Below, piece after piece: positions 1 through 6,577 of a DNA stretch of 15,869 nucleotides (positions are counted from its first letter, which is position 1; every line of letters begins with the position of its first letter). The position numbers and the translations under genes were made by a program. A model generated the notes under the pieces. It was not told the origin of the DNA. It ran no database searches and saw only the letters and a program-made list of their open reading frames with translations. The stretch is from Rhodobacteraceae bacterium UBA2776. Its GTDB lineage: Bacteria > Pseudomonadota > Alphaproteobacteria > Rhodobacterales > Rhodobacteraceae. The stretch lies in assembly GCA_002352425.1 (NCBI GenBank), contig DEIK01000039.1, forward strand, positions 24,408-40,276, given 5' to 3'.

Positions 1-407
1 GAAATCGCCCGACATCTGGCCCCTTTGCGAATGGAAACGCCATAGCGGCTCAGGCTGTCGATCAAATGCTGTTCGAATTGGTCCTGCGCAATGCCCAGCA
101 CCCGAAAATTGTCGTCTTTTAGAGCGCTAATTTTCACCCGCGCCGCATGCTTTCCATCCCGAAACACATCGACATTGGGTACATTGACGGCCGACGTAAA
201 GATGCCTTCAGCCGCACCGCAAGGGGCCAACATGCGAATAACGTCGGAATGCACAATGACCGCGCGTGAGTTGGAGTAGGGGGTCTTTCGGGCGTCGATC
301 AGGGTCGGGGTAAACCCGTAGCGCGCCAATTCAACAGCGGCGGCCAATCCAACAGGGCCAGCCCCGATGATAAGGATTTTCGCGTTGCGGCTGATCTGAT
401 CGTCCAT
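1..407 (-). CDS. FAD-dependent monooxygenase, N-terminal part (cut by window edge)
   Basis: The frame is open from the ATG at 407 to the left edge, giving about 135 residues of N-terminus. It opens with a Rossmann dinucleotide-binding strand and loop (ILIIGAGPVGLAAAVELARY, GxGxxG form), followed by LIDARKTP at the end of the second strand, where an acidic residue usually contacts the FAD ribose. The stretch SNSRAVIVHS matches the PheA/TfdB (FAD_binding_3) class of flavoprotein aromatic-ring hydroxylases. Members of that family hydroxylate aromatic or related substrates using NAD(P)H and O2. The substrate cannot be told because the C-terminal two thirds are outside the window. It lies 72 bases downstream of fbaB in the same direction, with a strong stem-loop between them, so cotranscription is uncertain. 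The ribosome-binding site is weak (GAAAGA). Confidence 0.8.
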   Translation of the reverse strand, partial: MDDQISRNAKILIIGAGPVGLAAAVELARYGFTPTLIDARKTPYSNSRAVIVHSDVIRMLAPCGAAEGIFTSAVNVPNVDVFRDGKHAARVKISALKDDNFRVLGIAQDQFEQHLIDSLSRYGVSIRKGARCRAI

Positions 408-428
408 TTAGATCTTTCGATAGTGGTT

Positions 429-470
429 CCAGCAGCGCCTTGAATTGCACGAATGCACGGGCGCTGCTGG
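429..470 (-). terminator. Strong stem-loop between fbaB and the monooxygenase gene
   Basis: CCAGCAGCGCC (429-439) and GGCGCTGCTGG (460-470) form a perfect 11-bp stem. The 20-nt loop contains a second small stem, TGCA-CGAA-TGCA. It begins about ten bases after the fbaB stop codon on the minus strand. No U-tract follows, so it may be a weak or factor-assisted terminator, or a 3'-end stabilising structure that lets some readthrough reach the downstream gene. Confidence 0.6.
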
Positions 471-479
471 ATATGCTGT

Positions 480-1409
480 TTAGGCTTTGCCTTTGTAGAT
501 ATCAACCAGTTTGCCCAACATATCGAGCGCATCTGAACGTTCGCGTTGGAATGTGTTGCGGCCGATGATGGAGCCGTTGCCGCCGCCGTCGCGGATGGCG
601 CGGGCATCGTCATATACGCTGTCGGTGCCTTTCTTGGCCCCGCCCGAGAATACAACGATCCGACGACCATTAAAGCTGGCGTCCATGCAGTGTTTCACAC
701 GGGCGGCCTGGGTGGCGATGTCGATCTTTTCGTCTTCATAGACCTTCTTGGCGGCTGGCAGGGACAGGTGGTCCGTTGACAGCTTGATCTTGATGATATG
801 CGCGCCCAATAGGGCGGCGATCTGAGCGGCGTAGGCCGCGATGTCGATGGCAGTTTCGCCGTCGCTGTCCAGTGCTTCGCCACGGGGGTAGGACCAGATC
901 ACGGATGGCAGACCCTTGGCGGCGGCTTCTTCGCGCATGGCCGAGATTTCTTCGAACATGTCCAGACCCATGGAGGAGCCAGGATAGATTGTGAAGCCAA
1001 TCGCCGAGGCTCCGATGCGCAGCGCGTCATCAACAGAAGCTGTGATGGCTTGGTCTTTTGGCGCTTCGTTGGGGATCAGCGAGTTGGCTGAATTGACTTT
1101 GAGGATCGTCGGGATTTGGCCGGCGAAAGTGTCTGCACCGGCTTCCAACATGCCCAGAGGCGAGGCAAAAGCGTTCAGGCCGGCGTCAATCGCCAGCTGG
1201 TAATGGTAGTGCGGATCATAGGCGGCGGGGTTTGGCGCGAAAGAGCGCGCAGCACCGTGCTCAAAACCTTGATCAACTGGCAGGATGATCATTTTACCTG
1301 AACCGCCCAGCTTGCCGTTCATCAGGATGCGGCAGAGGTTTGCCTTCACACCGGGGCAATCGGCTTCATAGTTGGATAGAATTTTTTGAACAATACGTGT
1401 GGCTCTCAT
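480..1409 (-). CDS. fbaB: Class I fructose-bisphosphate aldolase (FbaB/DhnA, archaeal type)
   Basis: The 309-residue product reversibly splits fructose-1,6-bisphosphate into dihydroxyacetone phosphate and glyceraldehyde-3-phosphate in the cytoplasm, through a Schiff base. The whole length fits the DhnA/FbaB family: LPVDQGFEHG near residues 43-52 (Asp46 in the phosphate/active-site strand), IWSYPRG at 171-177 (Tyr174, matching the catalytic Tyr of archaeal enzymes), AHIIKIK at 203-209 (Lys209 is the likely Schiff-base lysine), the phosphate-binding VFSGGAKK at 253-260 and IIGRNTFQR at 281-289. The ATG at 1409 is preceded by AAAGGA at good spacing. pgk lies upstream on the same strand with a 158-bp gap, long enough for a separate promoter, and that gap holds dyads listed separately. 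Functional assignment is secure; the exact lysine is by analogy with the Thermoproteus enzyme. Confidence 0.95.
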   Translation of the reverse strand: MRATRIVQKILSNYEADCPGVKANLCRILMNGKLGGSGKMIILPVDQGFEHGAARSFAPNPAAYDPHYHYQLAIDAGLNAFASPLGMLEAGADTFAGQIPTILKVNSANSLIPNEAPKDQAITASVDDALRIGASAIGFTIYPGSSMGLDMFEEISAMREEAAAKGLPSVIWSYPRGEALDSDGETAIDIAAYAAQIAALLGAHIIKIKLSTDHLSLPAAKKVYEDEKIDIATQAARVKHCMDASFNGRRIVVFSGGAKKGTDSVYDDARAIRDGGGNGSIIGRNTFQRERSDALDMLGKLVDIYKGKA

Positions 1410-1459
1410 GACGTGATCCTTTACTAGATTTATGGCCTTGGCACTGCTCTATTTCGGTA

Positions 1460-1491
1460 TGCATCAGCATGCAACGCTGTTGGCGCTACCA
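1460..1491. promoter_or_regulatory. Two adjacent dyads upstream of fbaB, one resembling a LacI-family operator
   Basis: TGCAT-CAGC-ATGCA (1460-1473) is a perfect 5-bp inverted repeat. Four bases further on, TGTTGGCGCTACCA (1478-1491) is an imperfect 14-bp dyad with a central GCGC. It differs at two positions from the perfect palindrome TGTTAGCGCTAACA, the shape expected for LacI-type regulators of central carbon metabolism such as CceR/PckR in alphaproteobacteria. I recall that consensus and could not check it. Both dyads lie 50-85 bases upstream of the fbaB start codon, a sensible operator position. No clear -35/-10 pair is visible. Confidence 0.35.
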
Positions 1492-1567
1492 TTCTGAACA
1501 ATAGCACAAAATCGGTCGTTTTAGGCAGGATTTACCCCGCCAAGAGCCTGTTTAGGGCGATCTACGT

Positions 1568-2755
1568 TTACGCCAGTGCGGCGACACCGGGCAGGACCTT
1601 GCCTTCCATCCACTCTAAAAACGCTCCACCCGCGGTCGAGATGTAAGTGAAATCATCCCCATGTCCCGAGGCATTGATGGCCGCGACAGTGTCCCCACCA
1701 CCTGCGATCGAGATCAGGTTACCGGCCTTGGTCTCGCTGGCGATTTTGTCCAACATGCCAAAGGTCGCTTTGTGGAACGGCTCCATTTCAAACACGCCCA
1801 ACGGACCATTCATCACCAAAGTGTTAGAGCTGGCAACCACCGCATTGATCCGGGCGGTTGTTTGGGGACCAGCGTCCAAAATCATCGCGTCAGCAGGACA
1901 GGCGTTGACGGGCAGGATTTCATGGGCGGCATTGGCTTTGAAATCGCGCGCGACCACGATGTCGTCGGGCAGGATGATCTCGCAACCTGCCGCCGTCGCC
2001 TTGGCCAAAATATCCAGGGCCGTGTCTTTCATATCGTGTTCGGCCAGCGACTTGCCAACATCCACGCCTTGAGCGGCCAAAAACGTGTTGGCCATACCGC
2101 CGCCGATTACCAAGTGATCGACTTTGCTGACCAGATTGCCCAGCAGTTCCAGCTTAGTGGATACTTTGGCCCCGCCAACCACAGCGCAAACCGGATGTTT
2201 GGGGCTGCCCAAAGCGGCCTCAAGCGCGCTAAGTTCGGATTGCATCAAACGGCCAGCACAGGCGGGCAACAGGGTCGCGATCCCGGTGGTCGAGGCATGG
2301 GCGCGGTGGGCGGCGGAAAAGGCGTCATTGCAGAACACATCGCCAAGCATGGCCAATTCGGCGGCAAAGGCTGGATCATTCGCCTCTTCACCGGCGTTAA
2401 AGCGCAAGTTTTCCAACAATAAAATGTCGCCTTCATTCATATCGTTGATCATTGATCCCGCCCGAATGCCGTCTGTACCATCGGCAAACAGCACCGGTTG
2501 GCCAAAAACGGCCTCAAGGGCGGGCAGGGTGACGCTTAATGACATCTCTGGCACCACTTGGCCTTTGGGTCGTCCGAAATGCGCCATCAAAACGGGCTTA
2601 CCGCCAGCGGCCAGAATGTCGCGCACGGTTGGCGCAATGCGTTCAATCCGTGTGGCATCGGTGACGATGCCATCGGCAACGGGCACGTTAATGTCGACTC
2701 GCACCAAAACCACTTTGCCGTCTAAATTTACATCGTCCAGTGTCTTCCAGTCCAT
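1568..2755 (-). CDS. pgk: Phosphoglycerate kinase
   Basis: The 395-residue cytoplasmic enzyme transfers phosphate between 1,3-bisphosphoglycerate and ADP in glycolysis, reversed in gluconeogenesis. The two-lobe signatures are present in order: VRVDINVP (about 18-25), HFGRPKG (about 59-65), LLLENLRF, GGAKVSTK, MNGPLGVFE, then the nucleotide-lobe GGGDTVAAI and STAGGAFLEWMEGK close to the C-terminus. Two signature positions vary slightly (DIN for the usual DFN, STAGG for STGGG). The frame stays open 70 codons upstream, but the ATG at 2755 has a perfect AGGAGG eight bases before it and gives the family's normal N-terminus, so it is chosen. It is upstream of fbaB on the same strand, and divergent from the cyclophilin pair. 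Confidence 0.96.
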   Translation of the reverse strand: MDWKTLDDVNLDGKVVLVRVDINVPVADGIVTDATRIERIAPTVRDILAAGGKPVLMAHFGRPKGQVVPEMSLSVTLPALEAVFGQPVLFADGTDGIRAGSMINDMNEGDILLLENLRFNAGEEANDPAFAAELAMLGDVFCNDAFSAAHRAHASTTGIATLLPACAGRLMQSELSALEAALGSPKHPVCAVVGGAKVSTKLELLGNLVSKVDHLVIGGGMANTFLAAQGVDVGKSLAEHDMKDTALDILAKATAAGCEIILPDDIVVARDFKANAAHEILPVNACPADAMILDAGPQTTARINAVVASSNTLVMNGPLGVFEMEPFHKATFGMLDKIASETKAGNLISIAGGGDTVAAINASGHGDDFTYISTAGGAFLEWMEGKVLPGVAALA

Positions 2756-2790
2756 TTCAGACCTCCTATTTGTGCCGATTTTCGCACAGT

Positions 2791-2815
2791 TTGACCATCC
2801 GGCGGGCAGGGTCAA
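2791..2815. promoter_or_regulatory. Inverted repeat in the pgk / cyclophilin divergent region
   Basis: TTGACC (2791-2796) and GGTCAA (2810-2815) form a perfect 6-bp inverted repeat separated by 13 bases. Read towards pgk, the outer arm TTGACC is a good -35 hexamer, with a poor -10 (AACTGT) 18 bases later. A second small dyad, TGTGC-N8-GCACA at 2771-2788, sits between it and the pgk ribosome-binding site. This may be the pgk promoter with an operator; the assignment rests only on position and symmetry. Confidence 0.35.
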
Positions 2816-2848
2816 TGCGGCACGTTGTATTGCCTCTTTAATAATGTG

Positions 2849-2878
2849 TTGATCCCGCTTAGGTTCGCCCCAAATTAT
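2849..2878 (+). promoter_or_regulatory. Candidate promoter for the cyclophilin pair
   Basis: TTGATC (2849-2854) and AATTAT (2873-2878) are separated by 18 bases, about 23 bases upstream of the first cyclophilin ATG. The -10 is A/T-rich in a G/C-rich setting but not a consensus match, and TATACC three bases on is an alternative. The start at 2901 has a clear AGGAG ribosome-binding site. Confidence 0.35.
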
Positions 2879-2900
2879 ACCACATAAAAGGAGCGCCAAC

Positions 2901-3407
2901 ATGGCCGATATCAAAGATCCCGAAAACACAATCCTGATGGAGCTGACGGGCGGCACTGTCACCATCGAACTGCTGCCGGACGTTGCGCCAAAGCACGTTG
3001 AACGTATGAAAGAGCTGACCCGCGCTGGCGCCTATGACAATGTCTGTTTTCACCGCGTGATTGATGGCTTTATGGCCCAAACCGGTGATGTGGCCCACGG
3101 CAACATGGAAAATGATTTCAACCTGCGGGCCGCTGGCACTGGTGGGTCTGAGCATCCGAATGTCCCTGCTGAATTCTCCAAGGTGCCGCATGCCCGTGGC
3201 AGCATTGGGGCGGCGCGCTCGCAAAACCCTGACTCGGCCAATTCGCAGTTCTTCATCAACTTTGGCGACAATGATTTCTTGAACGGTCAATACACCGTTT
3301 ATGGCCAAGTGATTGACGGTATGGACCACGTTGACGCGATTGTGCGCGGCGAGCCACCGATGAATCCTGACCGGATGATCAGCATGAAAGTCGCCGCAGA
3401 TGCTTAA
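2901..3407 (+). CDS. Cyclophilin-type peptidyl-prolyl cis-trans isomerase (cytoplasmic)
   Basis: The 168-residue single-domain cyclophilin catalyses proline cis/trans isomerisation in folding proteins. The core motif FHRVIDGFMAQTGD (50-63) carries the catalytic Arg52 and the Phe57/Met58/Gln60 pocket. SANSQFFI (112-119) and FLNGQYTVYGQV (126-137) complete the fold. The tryptophan that makes eukaryotic cyclophilins sensitive to cyclosporin is Phe here, as in many bacterial forms, so strong cyclosporin binding is not expected. No signal peptide or membrane segment is visible, so the protein should be cytoplasmic. The ATG at 2901 follows AGGAG. Its last eight bases overlap the start of the next cyclophilin gene, implying translational coupling. 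It could be named PpiB-like, but I leave the symbol open. Confidence 0.93.
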   Translation: MADIKDPENTILMELTGGTVTIELLPDVAPKHVERMKELTRAGAYDNVCFHRVIDGFMAQTGDVAHGNMENDFNLRAAGTGGSEHPNVPAEFSKVPHARGSIGAARSQNPDSANSQFFINFGDNDFLNGQYTVYGQVIDGMDHVDAIVRGEPPMNPDRMISMKVAADA

Positions 3408-4014
3408 AGTATTGTGGCTGCCTATCACGCTCGCAGCTCTGGGTCTGGCGATCTGGGGGGCGTTTTTTCTATATGATGGCGCTGACCAACAGGCGTTGTC
3501 AGACGACACGCCCAGCCCAAATCTGGTGATCGAAGTTGGTGGCAGCCACAGCGGCACGATTGTGATTGATCTGCTGCCCAATGTTGCGCCCAAACATGTG
3601 GAACGCGTTATCGCTCTGGCCAAATCCGGCGCCTATGATGATGTGATCTTTCACCGCGTAATTGACGGGTTCATGGCCCAAACCGGCGATGTTCAACATG
3701 GTGTGCGCGGAACGGACAACAGCGGCGCTGGTACGGGGTCTTCGGATATGCCCGATTTGTCGGCCGAGTTTTCCAACATCCCGTTCAAATTGGGTACGGT
3801 TGGCGCGGCGCGCTCCAGCAACCCGAATTCCGCCAACAGCCAGTTCTTTATTGTTTTGGCACCAGCCAAACATCTGAATGGCCAATATACAGTGTTCGGC
3901 CAAGTCACCGAAGGTTTGGAAACACTTTACAACATCAAGTTGGGGGATTCGAACGCCAATGGCGCGGTCGATGATCCCGACTATATGGTGAAAGTAACTG
4001 TCACCAACGAATAA
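3400..4014 (+). CDS. Membrane-anchored cyclophilin-type peptidyl-prolyl isomerase
   Basis: The 204-residue product has a hydrophobic N-terminal segment (about residues 4-25) with no lipobox cysteine, then a short acidic/Pro linker (about 26-41) and a complete cyclophilin domain. The domain repeats FHRVIDGFMAQTGD at 84-97 (catalytic Arg86) and SANSQFFIV, and is closely similar to the preceding gene. It is therefore likely an envelope foldase with its catalytic domain in the periplasm, held by an uncleaved signal anchor, though a cleaved signal peptide is possible. Its ATG lies inside the 3' end of the cytoplasmic cyclophilin gene (overlap ATGCTTAA), so the two are probably coupled at translation. 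The pair looks like a tandem duplication whose copies diverged in location. A hairpin terminator follows directly. Confidence 0.9.
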   Translation: MLKVLWLPITLAALGLAIWGAFFLYDGADQQALSDDTPSPNLVIEVGGSHSGTIVIDLLPNVAPKHVERVIALAKSGAYDDVIFHRVIDGFMAQTGDVQHGVRGTDNSGAGTGSSDMPDLSAEFSNIPFKLGTVGAARSSNPNSANSQFFIVLAPAKHLNGQYTVFGQVTEGLETLYNIKLGDSNANGAVDDPDYMVKVTVTNE

Positions 4015-4015
4015 G

Positions 4016-4048
4016 GTTTTGGGGCGTGTCCTGTGCGCGCCCCAAAAC
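4016..4048 (+). terminator. Hairpin terminator after the cyclophilin pair
   Basis: GTTTTGGGGCG (4016-4026) and CGCCCCAAAAC (4038-4048) form a perfect 11-bp stem with an 11-nt loop, two bases after the cyclophilin stop codon. The stem carries its own T-tract and A-tract at the outer ends. There is no further T run downstream. Confidence 0.75.
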
Positions 4049-4105
4049 ACTCCGCATCACTGTCTCGTGAGCAGGGCTGTTTTCGCAAAGCCAGTTCTGC
4101 CATCC

Positions 4106-4119
4106 TTTGGGTACCCAAA
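4106..4119. promoter_or_regulatory. Perfect 14-bp palindrome before the DUF3179 gene
   Basis: TTTGGGTACCCAAA is a complete palindrome two bases upstream of the GGAGGA ribosome-binding site of the next gene. It could be a protein-binding operator or a short hairpin next to the ribosome-binding site. No known operator consensus is recognised. Confidence 0.35.
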
Positions 4120-4133
4120 CCGGAGGATCGAAA

Positions 4134-5114
4134 ATGCGACGTTCTTTGCGAATATTCCCCTTGATCGCCAGCCTTGTGGCTATGCTTGCCACGGTGGCGC
4201 AGGCAAATCCTGATCGCTGGAAATCCGAGTGGCCCAACACTGATTTCTCGCGCAGTTCGGTGACGGATTGGAACGAAATCCTGTCTGGCGGCCCACCCAA
4301 GGACGGTATTCCGGCGCTGTCGGACCCCAAGTTTCGCAAAGTGACCACGGAAACCCGCATTGAGCTGCGCGAGCCGGTGATCACCGTCGAAATCAAGGGC
4401 CAAGTGCCGCGTGCCTATCCGATCCGCTATTTGACATGGCATGAGATCGTCAATGACAAGGTCGGTGATACTCCCATCGCTGTGACGTTCTGCCCGCTGT
4501 GCAATTCGGGCATGGTGTTTGATCGGCGTTTGGGCGGTAAACTGCGCACGTTCGGGGTGTCTGGCAAGCTGCGCAATTCGGATATGGTGATGTATGACGC
4601 TGAAACCGAAAGTTGGTGGCAGCAGGCAATTGGCACGGGGATCGTTGGGGCGCATAAGGGGGATGTGCTTAAACAATTGCCCAGTTGGATGGAAAGCTGG
4701 GCCGAGTTTAAGACCCGCAATCCGCAAGGGTTGGTGATGGACGAGCCGGATTGGTCGCGGGCCTATGGGCGCAATCCTTATGTCAGTTATGATTCCTCCG
4801 GTCGGCCGTTTCTATATGGGGGCGAGATGCCGCCGCACGGGATACCGGCGCTGATGCGGGTGGTGCGGGTCGGTAAGCGGGCTTGGCCGATGAGCCGTTT
4901 GAATACGGAAGGTGAAGTGCGCGAAGCCGGGTTGGTGATCAGCTGGGTTGCGGGACAGGCCTCGGCGCTGGATGCGGATCGGATTGGCGACGGCAAGGAT
5001 GTCGGCACGGTCCGTGTGCGGGATGGCAGTGGTCGCAATGTAGCGCATGACGTGATGTTCGCCTTTGCGTTCCATGCGTTTTTCCCGCGCGGGAAATGGA
5101 TGTTGCCTAAATGA
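4134..5114 (+). CDS. Exported DUF3179 family protein
   Basis: The 326-residue product begins with a typical Sec signal peptide: two arginines, a hydrophobic core, and probable cleavage after Ala-Gln-Ala at residue 24. The rest matches DUF3179: PRAYPIRYLTWHEIVND (92-108), the signature FCPLCNSGMVFDR (119-131) with Cys120 and Cys123 spaced CxxC, FGVSGKLRNSDMVMYD (140-155), WWQQAIG and LPSWMESWAEFK. The family has no established biochemical role that I know of; the paired cysteines suggest metal binding or redox chemistry in the periplasm, which is speculative. The ATG at 4134 is chosen because GGAGGA lies six bases before it, although an in-frame TTG exists nine codons upstream. The gene stands alone between the cyclophilin terminator and the convergent tyrS. 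Confidence 0.85.
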   Translation: MRRSLRIFPLIASLVAMLATVAQANPDRWKSEWPNTDFSRSSVTDWNEILSGGPPKDGIPALSDPKFRKVTTETRIELREPVITVEIKGQVPRAYPIRYLTWHEIVNDKVGDTPIAVTFCPLCNSGMVFDRRLGGKLRTFGVSGKLRNSDMVMYDAETESWWQQAIGTGIVGAHKGDVLKQLPSWMESWAEFKTRNPQGLVMDEPDWSRAYGRNPYVSYDSSGRPFLYGGEMPPHGIPALMRVVRVGKRAWPMSRLNTEGEVREAGLVISWVAGQASALDADRIGDGKDVGTVRVRDGSGRNVAHDVMFAFAFHAFFPRGKWMLPK

Positions 5115-5140
5115 GCTGACGCGCATGTTGGTTGGTAAAA

Positions 5141-5178
5141 CCCCCTCGGTCCCCCTGAAGGGGGAGGCGATGGGGGGG
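5141..5178. repeat. G/C-tract hairpin, REP-like, between convergent genes
   Basis: An inner stem TCCCCCT-GA-AGGGGGA (5150-5165) is nested in an outer stem that pairs CCCCCTCG (5141-5148) with CGATGGGGG (from 5169) through one bulge. It sits between the stop codons of the DUF3179 gene and tyrS, which converge. It could act as a bidirectional terminator or be one copy of a dispersed intergenic palindrome; only one copy is visible here. A second short palindrome, CCTGCGGCGCAGG (5224-5236), lies closer to tyrS. Nothing else is recognisable in 5115-5254. Confidence 0.5.
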
Positions 5179-5254
5179 AAGTTGCTTCACCAAAATGGGA
5201 ATTGGGTTGGCGATAGGTTGGAGCCTGCGGCGCAGGTGTTTGGGAAAGAAAAAG

Positions 5255-6508
5255 CTAAGAGACGAGTGTGACCAGTGCGTGGCGTTTCTTGCCAGCCGAA
5301 AGTTTTAGGGGCGGGGTTAGATCGTCACTGGTGATCATTTGGCCCGCAGAGGTGACGGCTTTGTCATTCATTTTGGCCCCGTTTTCCGCAATCAGGCGTT
5401 TGGCGTCTTTGCCGGATTTGGCAAGGCCGGATTTTACGAGGAGTTGCACGATGGAGATACCATCACCAATGTCCTCGGCGCTTATGGCGATTGTTGGCAG
5501 ATCATCGCCAACGCCACCTTTTTCAAACACTTCGCGGGCGGTGGCTTCGGCAGTTTTTGCAGCCTCGGCGCCATGGGCCAATGTGGTTACCTCATTGGCC
5601 AGCCGGATTTTGGCGGCATTAATGTCGGCCCCGTCCAGCGCGGCCAGACGGTCGCATTCCTCAATCGGCAGTTCGGTGTAGAGTTTCAGGAACCGCCCGA
5701 CATCGGCATCCGTGGTGTTGCGCCAGAACTGCCAGAATTCGTAAGGGCTGCGCATGTCGGGGTTTAGCCAGACGGCCCCATCTTGGGATTTGCCCATCTT
5801 CTTGCCGTCAGACGTTTCCAATAGTGGTGTGGTCAGCCCGAATATCTGGTTGTCCAACACGCGACGGGTCAGGTCGATCCCATTGACAATGTTGCCCCAT
5901 TGATCGGAGCCGCCCATTTGAAGCAAACAGCCATAACGGCGGTTTAATTCAAGAAAATCATAGGCCTGCAGGATCATGTAATTGAATTCGAGGAACGAAA
6001 GAGATTGTTCCCGATCAAGGCGTGATTTCACGGATTCGAACGCCAGCATCCGGTTGACTGAAAAATGGCGGCCAATGTCGCGTAGGAATGACAGGTAGTT
6101 CAACCCGTCCAACCATTCGGCGTTGTTGACCATTTCGGCGTCGGTATCGGCATCGCCAAAGCTGACGTAATTGGTGAACACGGCCTTGATGCCGGCAATG
6201 TTGGCGTTGATCGCGGCGTCATCCAGCAGCGGGCGCTCATCCGCACGGAACGAGGGGTCGCCCACCTTGGTGGTGCCGCCGCCCATCAAAACAATCGGTT
6301 TATGGCCGGTCTTTTGCAGCCAGCGCAGCATCATGATCTGGATCAGACTGCCGACATGCAGGGATTTGGCGGTGGCGTCAAAGCCGATATAGGCCGGCAC
6401 AACGCCTTTGATCAGCGCCTCATCAAGGGCTTGATAATCAGTGCAATCGGCCACAAAGCCGCGTTCCAGCATCACCCGCATGAATTCTGATTTGGCGTGG
6501 TAGGTCAT
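5255..6508 (-). CDS. tyrS: Tyrosyl-tRNA synthetase
   Basis: The 417-residue class I aminoacyl-tRNA synthetase charges tRNA-Tyr with tyrosine using ATP. The Rossmann catalytic domain shows the HIGH-type motif as HVGS (51-54), tyrosine-pocket and tRNA-contact strands around YMILQAYDFLEL (178-189) and QMGGSDQWGNI (197-207), and the KMSKS loop as KMGKS (237-241), just after LLETSDGK. The C-terminal part, from about residue 350, is an S4-like RNA-binding domain (IVQLLVKSGLAKSGKDAKRL). Length and order match the bacterial TyrRS of the TyrS (not TyrZ) type. The ATG at 6508 gives the usual N-terminus, though the ribosome-binding site is weak (ACGGAT). It diverges from anmK with 69 bases between the start codons. 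Confidence 0.97.
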   Translation of the reverse strand: MTYHAKSEFMRVMLERGFVADCTDYQALDEALIKGVVPAYIGFDATAKSLHVGSLIQIMMLRWLQKTGHKPIVLMGGGTTKVGDPSFRADERPLLDDAAINANIAGIKAVFTNYVSFGDADTDAEMVNNAEWLDGLNYLSFLRDIGRHFSVNRMLAFESVKSRLDREQSLSFLEFNYMILQAYDFLELNRRYGCLLQMGGSDQWGNIVNGIDLTRRVLDNQIFGLTTPLLETSDGKKMGKSQDGAVWLNPDMRSPYEFWQFWRNTTDADVGRFLKLYTELPIEECDRLAALDGADINAAKIRLANEVTTLAHGAEAAKTAEATAREVFEKGGVGDDLPTIAISAEDIGDGISIVQLLVKSGLAKSGKDAKRLIAENGAKMNDKAVTSAGQMITSDDLTPPLKLSAGKKRHALVTLVS

Positions 6509-6540
6509 CTTGATAAATATCCGTTCTCATGTGCTTTGGA

Positions 6541-6556
6541 CCCTGATATATCGGGG
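6541..6556. promoter_or_regulatory. Near-perfect 16-bp dyad between tyrS and anmK
   Basis: CCCTGATATATCGGGG is symmetric except for one mismatched pair. It lies in the 69-bp divergent gap, about 33 bases from the tyrS start codon and 21 bases before the anmK start codon. Its central GATATATC could also be part of a -10 element. It may be an operator shared by the two promoters. Confidence 0.35.
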
Positions 6557-6577
6557 CAAGCGACGAAGGGAAAGAGC

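Noticed and set aside
2756..2965. 70-codon N-terminal extension of phosphoglycerate kinase
   Set aside because: The extension overlaps the divergent cyclophilin gene. The perfect AGGAGG before the ATG at 2755 and the standard PGK N-terminus fix the start there.
2859..3623. Long open frame (254 codons) antisense to the cyclophilin genes
   Set aside because: It lies wholly opposite well-supported cyclophilin motifs, has no ribosome-binding site or recognisable domain, and is typical of antisense frames in G/C-rich genes. The same holds for the frames at 1661-2422, 2124-2852 and 3499-4050.
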